Program-made: the position numbers and the translations under genes | In this document: piece after piece, positions 1 to 8,135 of the stretch | Layout: every line of letters starts with the position of its first letter | Position numbering within the stretch: position 1 is the first letter of the stretch | Notes under the pieces: model-generated | The model's database searches: none | What the model saw: only the letters and a program-made list of their open reading frames with translations | Told to the model about the DNA's origin: nothing | Source of the DNA: Raffaelea ambrosiae | Lineage: Eukaryota; Ascomycota; Sordariomycetes; Ophiostomatales; Ophiostomataceae | Reading direction: 5' to 3' | DNA: 64,000 nt | Assembly: GCA_002778195.1 (NCBI GenBank) | Contig: PCDI01000006.1 | Location: forward strand, 625,950-689,949

Positions 1-362
1 AATTGCGGACAGGGAGGCTGTTCGGGACAGGCCGAGCAGGTTAGGGCAGGGAGTCATTCAAATGGGAGGATGTCGACCGCGCGGGGGAGGGGAGGGGGGG
101 GAGAGGGAGGAGATGTCGATTGGAGTTGGTGAAACGGGTGGCGGGGTATATATGGGGTGTTGGGAGACACGGAGGGACAGCCTCGTCTGAAATTGGGCAG
201 TTCAGGGCGGAGAATGGTATGCCTAGGTGGAAAGTAGCACTTTCGTCAACGGTGACATTTCAGGGCGGGCGAGTTCCAGGGCGGTTCCTATTAGAAGGCG
301 ATGTCGGGCTGCTGTGGCTGGGCAAACGCAGCGATTACGTGATACAGATTTAAGCTTGCGGT

Positions 363-368
363 TATAAG
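363..368 (+). promoter_or_regulatory. TATA element of the 5S rRNA gene
   Basis: TATAAG lies exactly 29 bases before the first base of the 5S rRNA gene at 392. In Neurospora and related fungi a TATA element near -29 is needed for 5S transcription by RNA polymerase III. The spacing supports this being a transcribed gene rather than a dead copy. Confidence 0.7.
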
Positions 369-391
369 GGCCTTTAGTGCTGTTGTCTACC

Positions 392-511
392 ACGTACGAC
401 CATAGATACTGGAAAGCACGGGATCCCGTCCGCTCTCCCCTAGTTAAACCAGTAATCGGCGGATTAGTAGTTGGGTCGGTGACGACCAGCGAATACCCGC
501 TGTTGTACGTT
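392..511 (+). rRNA. 5S ribosomal RNA, dispersed copy
   Basis: This 120-base stretch follows the fungal 5S rRNA layout. It opens with ACGTACGACCATAG and closes with GTTGTACGTT, and the two ends pair over nine bases (one G-U), forming helix I. The internal promoter region is recognisable: a box-A-like AGTTAAACC near 442, then a box-C region with GGATTAGTAGTTGGG near 460-475 and GGTGACGACCAGCGAAT after it. T-runs just downstream (510-513 and 517-521) can terminate RNA polymerase III. Filamentous ascomycetes carry 5S genes singly and scattered, unlike the yeast rDNA arrangement, and this fits. It differs from the commonest fungal sequence at several places (AAAC for AAGC in box A), so it may be a minor-type gene or an early pseudogene. 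Confidence 0.85.
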
Positions 512-909
512 TTGCATTTTTGCCTCGATTTACTTTTTGCTGTGAAATTGCGTTTACATTTTTCTTACTATTTTCTTACCTTTTTTTTTTTGCACAATTA
601 CTTTGAGAAAATAACAACATGAATACAAAGAGAAAAAATAAAGCAAAGTTGTTCTTTCGGTTATCGTTGCTTTAATGCTTTTTCTGGTTTCATTCTTTTA
701 TTCCCACCCGAACTTTCTCCCCTCGGGTCGTTCAAGTGTTTAATATTACAGTACAGTAGATCCAATGGATCTTTAGATTAAATATTACGGTTGGCTCCAA
801 TCGTTCAACAGATTGATAGCATGCAAAACATCTCCTGTTGTTCATAGTCGTGAAAAATCGTGTCGTCGTAACTCTGCAACCATCTCAAATAGCCGACAAC
901 CTCAGCACC
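512..909. other. Intergenic, AT-rich
   Basis: This is AT-rich DNA with poly-T runs between the 5S gene and the end of the minus-strand F-box gene. It probably holds the 3' end of that transcript. No gene is seen. Confidence 0.6.
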
Positions 910-1626
910 CTACCAAAAGAAGGACCGGAAGAGCTCGGCCAGCCAAACCCACGAGAGGATGATAGGCGCCATCGCCAGCAGCACCCACCAGGCCTCCACC
1001 GTGACGCGGCGGCGGAACCACCGCTGCACGCTGAGCATGGGCTTCTGGTGGGCGCACTTGGGCGTGTCAAAGACGAGACAGCCGATGCCGGGGCGGCTCT
1101 CGCACTCAATGTGTTCCCGGCGGTGTTTCATGAGGAGTCTGAAAATTAGTCAGGACTCGGGTAGGGGAGAAAACAGGAAGGACGACAGGTGAGAGGCTTA
1201 CGGAACACTTCCTCGACAGAAGCGGACGTCGCTGCCGAGGTCACAGCGCGTGTCGGGGCAATCCAGGTGCAGGGCACGGCGCAGCATGAGCCACTCGACC
1301 TTGAGCCGAACGCCCGTGTAGACCGAGTAGAAGAAGAAGCGGTTGGTGTGCTTGAGCTCGAGGGCGTCGGGATAAATCAGGTATTGGCTGATCTGGACGA
1401 GGATTTCTGGCGGCAGGCTCATGAGGCCGACGGGCGACGGGCGATGCGGAGGCGGCGGGAAGGGGGTGACGGCGGTGTCCTCATCATCGTCCCAGGAAGA
1501 CAGCAGGGCTTCATTGACAGCCTTGCCAGAGACGTCCTTGTGGCAGCGGTGTGTGAACTGGCTGTCGACGGTTGTTGGGTGGCTCGGGCCCAGGCCGTCG
1601 GCTGCCGGAAGAAGCTGTGCAGACAT
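910..1626 (-). CDS. F-box protein with C-terminal transmembrane segment
   Basis: Two exons on the minus strand, 1626..1202 and 1138..910, give 217 residues. The intron (1201..1139) has a GTAAGC donor, a CTGAC-like branch site and a TTTTCAG acceptor, and the frame is kept across it. Residues 69-105 form an F-box-like helix region (LMSLPPEILVQISQYL), which in other proteins binds SKP1 in an SCF ubiquitin ligase. The part that follows has paired cysteines (CPDTRC, CESRPGIGC, TPKC). Residues about 190-212 are a hydrophobic, Trp-rich segment likely to anchor the protein in a membrane, with the C-terminus just after it. The ATG at 1626 is the first in frame, and a CRE-like site lies about 165 bases upstream. 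The substrate is unknown. The F-box call rests on the leucine/proline pattern alone. Confidence 0.7.
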
Positions 1627-1789
1627 GGCGACGAAAGGATGTGCGCGCGTGCGTGTTTGATGTAGAATGCATCAAAGAGAAAAGAAGAAAAGACGGAGAT
1701 CGAAGAACAAAAGAGAAGAAAAGAAGGCGAAGCTGCGATTATGAAACAGTCGCCCATGAAAGAAAGTTTGTAGGACTTGTGAGACAAGA

Positions 1790-1797
1790 TGACGTCA
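1790..1797. promoter_or_regulatory. CRE-like palindrome TGACGTCA
   Basis: A perfect TGACGTCA palindrome sits about 165 bases upstream of the F-box gene start. Such sites bind ATF/CREB-type bZIP factors in fungi. Its use here is inferred from position only. Confidence 0.4.
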
Positions 1798-3034
1798 GGT
1801 GACGCTTGCAGGGTACGGAATCCAGGATCCCCAAGTTTGTGTTGGCTGGTTGGTTGACTGCTCAAAAAACATCTGCATGCAGGAACAAGAACAACCATAT
1901 GCGACGTCTCCGTGTTGAGAAATATTTATGTACTCATGCCTGGGAATCCATTGCCTGATGCCTTGGCTAGAGGACAGAAAGCATTTTCCGTGACAGTCTG
2001 GCGACAGGATTGAACGTGGCAGCCTGTGCGAGCCTGTCAAGGCGATAAAAAGCGAGGCTGTGCAGCGCTGAAGATCCTCTTTCAGGGGAATAGGGGGGTG
2101 AAGTCGTGGCCGTTCAGGAGGATCAGGGACAGTGGTACCTTGTGGTGTGGCACTCCACCAGGCAGCCGCATTTCTGACAGCCGCTTTGGGGAAAGGCTGT
2201 CCTTAGGCTGTATTGGGGCTATTTATGGGCGTTTCCGGCCATTTCAGTGTTCCCGTCTGGTGGAATGCAAGTAGCAACCAACTGCTATTGCTTCAAGTTA
2301 AAGAATGTCTTGATGCTCGTAAAAACGAGCTGCTCATTGTGTGGGGGACCCTCTTGCGAACTCGCATTGGCCAGCCATCGTCGTCGCCATAGTCAGCAGA
2401 CGGGACATGAAACAAGCTTGACCCTGTGCCGTGCAGCCGGCCACCGGCAATACGAGCCACTCGCGTGTGGGGATGACACATGTAGCCCAAAGCACCGTGT
2501 AAGACACACTTGCCGATTTCCGGCTTTGTGTCTTTGTTTTAAACCTTTTGCGGCGGCGGGAAGACCCGCTAAGACTGGCTAGCGCCTGGCACTCGACCAG
2601 CTGCTTATTATTGTTATTAGGGGGGCAAAGAGAAGAAAAAGAAGACCGGGCCGCTCAGAAGATGTGGTACCTAGCGCCCGTCCGTAGGCAAACCCTTCAA
2701 TAACAGGAACTTGTGTTTGTCAGCTTAGTTCCAACCACACGCCGTCTCCGCGATTCTACACTGTACAATTGTAATTGTGTAATTGTACTAGTACTCCACA
2801 TATCAAGTTCCGTGGCGCCAGGCGGGATCGAGGCTCGACTTTTCCGATCCCGTTCTTGGTGGACCAAAACCGTCTTACCGTCCATCGAGTGTGTGAAGTC
2901 GTCTGCATACATATGGCACCGTTTGGCGACCTGGGCGTGTTGCTTCTCTTCTCCGAATTAGACGCGCAGCCTGCATTGCGGTATATACACGTTCCATAAG
3001 AGAATCTGTGCTGCCTATCCCTCCACCTCCATCC
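1798..3034. other. Intergenic
   Basis: I see no coding gene here. A TATATA stretch near 2981-2986 lies about 50 bases before the start codon of the decayed NmrA-like gene and may be its old promoter. The rest is unstructured, moderately GC-rich DNA. Confidence 0.5.
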
Positions 3035-3543
3035 ATGCCTCGAGCAATACACGTTGCCAGTGTCACCGGAAAGTAAGGCTGTGCCGTCGTCGACGCCCTG
3101 CTCGCTGGGCAAAAGCAGAAAACTGAAGACGAGCAGTTCTATATCCTCGCTACCATCCTCAAGCCCGGCGGACCCTCCGCCCAGCACCTACTCCAGGCAC
3201 GACGCCTGAGGGCGAGATGAAACAGGGCAAGGCCCGCGTCGGCGAGTCCCAACGCACAGATGACCGCCACTTTGTCTGCAGCAGCGTTGAACGCGGCTGC
3301 GGCGAGCGCCCCTGGACCAACCCGACACCCGTGCCGCACTTCCGCACCAGGCACAAGATCGAGCTGGACCTGCGCAACGCCGCAGCCGCCGCAGCCGCCA
3401 AGGGCCAAGATCCCCCCGTGGGCTGGACCATCCTACGGCCGGCCATCTTCAGGGGCAACCTGCAGCCGGGCTTCGCGGGTAAGATGTTAATGTCGTCGTT
3501 GTGGGACACGCTGGGCTCGAAGAGACCGCTGCGGACGCCTTGA
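3035..3543 (+). pseudogene. NmrA-like NAD(P)-binding protein, decayed
   Basis: This is a broken member of the NmrA-like Rossmann family (nitrogen regulator and atypical short-chain dehydrogenase relatives). The N-terminus from ATG 3035 reads MPRAIHVASVTGK, then TAA at 3074-3076, then GCAVVDALLAG and FYILATILKPGGPSAQ. That is the usual VTG-x-x-GK-Q-G-x-x-V dinucleotide loop with the Gln codon turned into a stop (CAA to TAA). About 50 codons of the family's middle are then missing. A different frame continues with HFVCSSVERG, NPTPVPHFRT, WTILRPAIFRGNLQPGF and MLMSSLWDTLG, all typical of the family's second half. The reading ends early at 3543 without the usual C-terminal part. A stop, a frame change, an internal loss and truncation make function very unlikely. 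Confidence 0.8.
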
Positions 3544-4226
3544 TCTTTGGTATGATTTGAGGCATGGAGCAGTCAGCAAAGGAGGCCATGTGTGCCGAAT
3601 GCGACAGATTTAAGTAGCGCAACGTAGCATGGGTACTCGGCCCGGGTTCCTCGATGTATGAGCGACGTCCAGTTCCCCTCACCTCGGCTGCCGTTGCGCT
3701 ACCGATCCCCTCAGTAATGGTGGCGCTGCTTGCTCGAGGCCAGCTGCGATATGCAGACCTTGCGACCGGCCTGAATTTTTTAGTCGCCCTGTGCTGGGCA
3801 TCGTCGCATCAGTGGCACTACTTGTATGATCCGACCTGCACAGGGCCGCATTTGGCGTATTCTCCTTGCTCGATGGTGGAGTGCTTGTGTGTCCTCCGCT
3901 CAGTGGTGCGTCTAGCGATGGGTGCTGTTCTCGGGTGCTGTCCTCAGGTGCTTTCTGGTTCTAGTGGCGTTTTCAGTGCGTATCACGTGAGCGCGTGTCA
4001 CTGGCGGCAGGGAAGTGGCGATGAGTGAGTGCGTCGCGGCTGCCTACTGACCCCTCCCACCAATCGCGTCGCAGGTAATTTTTATCTCAGACCTAAAGAT
4101 TGTCTACGGTTTTCAATCTTTCTACGTTTCCTTGCCACCTTTTCTTTGGACTGACATCCTTTTGGAAATCTTTGGCACACTTGGTACTTTCTTTATTTGA
4201 CTCGCACAACACGATGCCCTGCTGCC
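3544..4226. other. Intergenic, promoter region of the EXO5 homologue
   Basis: No coding gene is seen. A CACGTG E-box occurs near 3985. The last 130 bases before ATG 4227 are T/C-rich and are probably the 5' untranslated leader of the next gene. Confidence 0.5.
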
Positions 4227-6140
4227 ATGGCCGCTGCCGGTAGCGACAGCGAGAGTGACTACGGCTGGGATCTGTCGTTTGAAGAAGACGTGAACCAGCT
4301 TTTGTCGGCTGCTGCGGCGGGTCCCACAAACAATACCGCTGCACCCACGGCACCTATCGAGGTGTCTTTGCGCGACAAGTCTCCTTTGCAGGGTCCCCCC
4401 GACGACTCGCTCCGCCATGAAGCAGGCTCTAAGTCGTGCGGCGCGAACCCCGCTGTGGTTGGGCCTGCGGTCCAAGCCGTTGGCGACTCCCAAACCCGTG
4501 ATAACCACGAGACGATGGGCGACGTCAGCTACCCGGATTGTGAGTCGACCCTGTTTGAGCTTCCTGTCTACGTTTATGTATGGTGTTCTAACCAACGGAA
4601 GCGTCTAGTGAGCCGGGTGGTGGTCGATTTCTTCTCGGGTCCGTCTGGTGCCGACAAAGGACCAAAGAAGACGGCTGGGGGCAATAAAAACAACAATACC
4701 AAAAACACAAGCCTGTCCCCTCTGGCACGCTTCCGAACCTTTCCAAGGAAGCCTTTGTCTGTCTCAGACTTGACCTCGGGCGCCTGGTGCGAGCTGCAGT
4801 ACGAGTACACTCTGACGCGACTGCCCGGCGGAAAGCGCACGCGGACGCCGGCAATGAAGGCGGGCACAAAAGTGCACGCGAGGCTCGAGGAAGAGGTACA
4901 CACCACGGTGCAAGTGGATGTCATTTCCCGTGAAGATGCGTACGGCCTGAAACTGTGGAACGTGATCACGGGCCTGCGCACACTTCGCGAAACCGGTCTG
5001 ACGCGGGAACTCGAGGTTTGGGGCGTGGTTGGCGGGCAGGTCGTCACCGGCATCATTGATGCGCTCAGCTACCACAACCCTGACCCGGAATTGGAGGCGA
5101 AGACCCAGTCCAGCAAGGCGGTCGTAGCGTCAAAGAATGCGTCCCCCAGCACAGCGAAGATCACCGACTTCTTTGGCTCTCAAAGTCTCAGCCAAGCGCA
5201 CCAACCTGGCCGGCCTGGCCAGCCTGACCAGCCTGACCAGCCTGACCAGTCTGGCCAACCAGAGCGGAAAATCTACATTACTGACATCAAAACACGAGGC
5301 TCTAACAAACTGCCGACGGGAGCTGCTGTGCGACCGGCTAAAATTCAGCTCTTTTTGTACCACCGCTTTCTCTCCGACTTGGCCACGGGCCATCTTGACT
5401 TTCAGATATTGTTTGGCCGCTATGGCCTGGATGCAGAGGCGCCTTTCTCAGATGCCTTTATTGCACAGATCGGCAGCCTGCATGAAGAAATCTTTTACGA
5501 CGATGCTGCAGACGCAGAACTACCTACATCGACAGAGGCATCTGCTGCAGACGCGAGTGGGACTGAGGAACATGCCAGCCAGACAAGTCAGATGACACAC
5601 CAGACTGGCGGGACTTCGCAGAGTGGTCAGACAGGGCAGGAGACGAATGCCATCCGCTACCGGAACCTTCGGTCTCTTGCCGAGCATCTACAGAGAGAAG
5701 CAAAACTGACCTTCCCAAACGGCGCAAGCTCACTGGGCGGACTGGTCTCCGTCGAATATCGTCTGCGACCCCAAAAGACTCTACCACGCAGGTCAAAGCG
5801 CCGGGGTACAGCCGCAGTCTCTAATAGTGACAGCGGTAATAGCGCCGGAGCAAGCTCGGGTGACAGCGACTACATGGATGTGAACGGCGATGAGGATGCC
5901 GGTCGTTGCATCGGGACGAACGTCATACCGGTGGACAGTGCCATCCTTGATCGCTACCTGGAAAAGTACCTGGCATGGTGGCGTGGCGAGCGGGCCGCAA
6001 CTGGGGTGGATATCGAGGAGGCGTCGCTGAAATGCGGCTACTGCGAGTTCGTCGCCGACTGCAACTGGCGGCAGGCCTTGGACGACGAGCGTGTGCGGCG
6101 AGTCAGAGAGAGACTCGCGGCAGGCGGGCCAACTGGGTGA
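4227..6140 (+). CDS. EXO5: Exonuclease V (EXO5/DEM1 family) iron-sulfur nuclease
   Basis: This gene encodes a single-strand DNA exonuclease of the EXO5 family, which acts in mitochondrial DNA maintenance in yeast and in nuclear DNA repair in animals. Exons 4227..4539 and 4609..6140 give 614 residues. The four cysteines that hold the family's [4Fe-4S] cluster are present: one early in WCELQYEY (about C165) and three at the end in KCGYCEFVADC (C580, C583, C589). The nuclease core shows KVHARLEEE, VTGIIDAL and ITDIKTRGS, containing the expected acidic residues and lysine. The start is the ATG with a good GCCATGG context. The 69-nt intron (GTGAGT donor, TTCTAAC branch site, TCTAG acceptor) is a multiple of three without stops, so an unspliced reading gives 23 extra residues. 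A 9-bp repeat (5209-5256) encodes a Gln-Pro-Asp-rich linker. Confidence 0.88.
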   Translation: MAAAGSDSESDYGWDLSFEEDVNQLLSAAAAGPTNNTAAPTAPIEVSLRDKSPLQGPPDDSLRHEAGSKSCGANPAVVGPAVQAVGDSQTRDNHETMGDVSYPDCESTLFELPVYVYVWCSNQRKRLVSRVVVDFFSGPSGADKGPKKTAGGNKNNNTKNTSLSPLARFRTFPRKPLSVSDLTSGAWCELQYEYTLTRLPGGKRTRTPAMKAGTKVHARLEEEVHTTVQVDVISREDAYGLKLWNVITGLRTLRETGLTRELEVWGVVGGQVVTGIIDALSYHNPDPELEAKTQSSKAVVASKNASPSTAKITDFFGSQSLSQAHQPGRPGQPDQPDQPDQSGQPERKIYITDIKTRGSNKLPTGAAVRPAKIQLFLYHRFLSDLATGHLDFQILFGRYGLDAEAPFSDAFIAQIGSLHEEIFYDDAADAELPTSTEASAADASGTEEHASQTSQMTHQTGGTSQSGQTGQETNAIRYRNLRSLAEHLQREAKLTFPNGASSLGGLVSVEYRLRPQKTLPRRSKRRGTAAVSNSDSGNSAGASSGDSDYMDVNGDEDAGRCIGTNVIPVDSAILDRYLEKYLAWWRGERAATGVDIEEASLKCGYCEFVADCNWRQALDDERVRRVRERLAAGGPTG

Positions 6141-7880
6141 TTGCACGAGACAGTCGATCTTCCACTTGTTCGCATGACCGGCTGCGTTGCCCACACACGC
6201 CGGAACAACGGAGAACGGCTGCGTCAGGCCACGAAAAACCCCGACGATGGTAGAGACGACTGGGAAAGAAAAGGAAAAGGCACGGTGGGGCAGGTCAAAA
6301 TATCAGAAGACCAAAAGACGGCGAACCGAAAACCAAACCAAAGAAAGCTGCATCCGACTAAGCAGCATCTTGAATGGAGCACAGGCGCTGGCATACAGAG
6401 CTTGGTCACTCGATAGCTCCATGCAACGGTTCGGAAAATATGATCGTCGTTGCAGCTAAGCCAGATTCGACAGGTGGTAGTTGCGCCGTGCTTTATCATT
6501 ATCGGCCGCATCCTTCAAGACAGTGCACCATCGGCACGGCGAAAAGACGACTGTAATAGTAGCAGCAGAAACTACACTGCAAGGTGCATTATTGCCCTGC
6601 TCGCGAAACCACGGTTCCGCTGCTCGAGCAATTTAGACTGCCCCCCTTCTTTAGGGGGGAACAGCTTTCGACCTGCCTCAACCGTCAACCCCGATGCACG
6701 AGGCCATTTACACAGGAATTGCCGTATCGGGCGCAGGGATGCTCCCGCCGTTGGCCGGCGGCTAAAATCGCGCCCTCTCTTCTCTTGCTTTAAATCTTAC
6801 TTTTTTTCTCCCCCTCAACCTTTTGCTGCCCCTATTCTCGTTCTACTATGTATGCTTATTCAACATTGTCGCATTTTGCCATGGCGCCCTACGGGGCCCA
6901 ATATGATTGAGTTGGCCCCATGGGAAATGGGGCTGCCTGGTCTGTGCCAGCGCATGGCATCTTCTCGCGTGCTGATCCTGCTGTCTGTCCCCGCGAGAAG
7001 GCCCTGTTCATCCGGTCTTAATGTGGGGGGTGTCGGCCCCTGGCATGGAGCGATCCCACACTGTTCCTTTATGCTGTGGTATTGCAAGGCGAGTTCTTCC
7101 TGTGATCGGCACAATTGTCTCCTGAAAAGATGGGTGCATATCCGCTTTTATTCTCGCGCTCACAAGGACCTGCAGGATGCAGGAGACAATCACGACGCGG
7201 TCCTGGCTCTCGATCGTTTTCTGATATCACTCTGCAAGACCAGGGGACACCCATGAACTGAGGAAGGCCACCTGCTATCGATGATGCCTGGCCCGGACTG
7301 CTGTCCCTCGCTAGTTCAACATGTCATTCCTGGCATGTTGCCGGACATCGGCCGTAATAACCTGCTCGCCAGGGACATGATAACTAGCTCAAGTGCAAGC
7401 AGCCGACCATGCCCAACACGTCCAACACGTCCAACACACCACGTTCAGTGGTGCTCCTCTGACCGAGGCATGATGCAGAAGGGGAGATGGGTGCCTGTCT
7501 TCGGGGGACAGCATTCTTCGCACTTGCAACGTTAGGACGCACGCTCGCAGGACTGGTTGTTACATCGCCGTTGGCTCTGCTTTTGCACCTTCTCGATTTC
7601 GACAAGGCCTTGGCTGGGCGAACATTCGTCTTTGCGTGATGCACGCCGTGTACGCGTGGACAGCCATGATGGCTTGGATGTGTTTCTGTCCTGGAAGCTC
7701 TAGGTGAGCGAGCCAAATAGGCGAACCACCGAGCTCTGCCGTGTACCTGGCAGTCGTATCGCAACGCGCTCGGGAGATATAAATTGGCATGGATCGCCAC
7801 GGACACGCTGGGATCGGCCAAAAGGGGAGCTGCGTAAGAGATACAGATTGTGGCGATCCCGCGTTTTAATATTGCTGCCA
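6141..7880. other. Intergenic
   Basis: No convincing gene is found; the longer open frames show no domain and no fungal codon preference. A small tandem GTCCAACAC repeat lies at about 7417-7440. Confidence 0.5.
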
Positions 7881-7887
7881 TATATAA
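7881..7887 (+). promoter_or_regulatory. TATA-like element upstream of the GH92 gene
   Basis: TATATAA lies about 250 bases before the GH92 start codon. It is followed by a strongly C/T-rich stretch (about 8000-8110), which in fungal genes often marks the transcription start and leader. Confidence 0.35.
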
Positions 7888-8135
7888 TAGGAGCAAAGCA
7901 ACCAGAGCAAACTTGGTCTATGAGTGCCGTCCATCGTTGAAAGCTGGTACGCAATTTTGTCGTCATTCCTTTTTTGCCTATCATTCCTTCGCCTTGTGCA
8001 TCCCACCTCTCCTTCTATCCACCTTTCCTCCCGTCTTTCTTTCTTTGTTTCTTTTTTTTTTCTTTTTCCTTTTTTACCTTTCTCTTTTCCCATCCCTCTC
8101 TGCCTTCTCTCGTTCATTTCAGCCGGCATCGTCCA

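Noticed and set aside
6450..7256. A 268-codon plus-strand frame between EXO5 and GH92
   Set aside because: Composition is random, Cys/Arg-rich, with no domain, no good start context and no introns that extend it.
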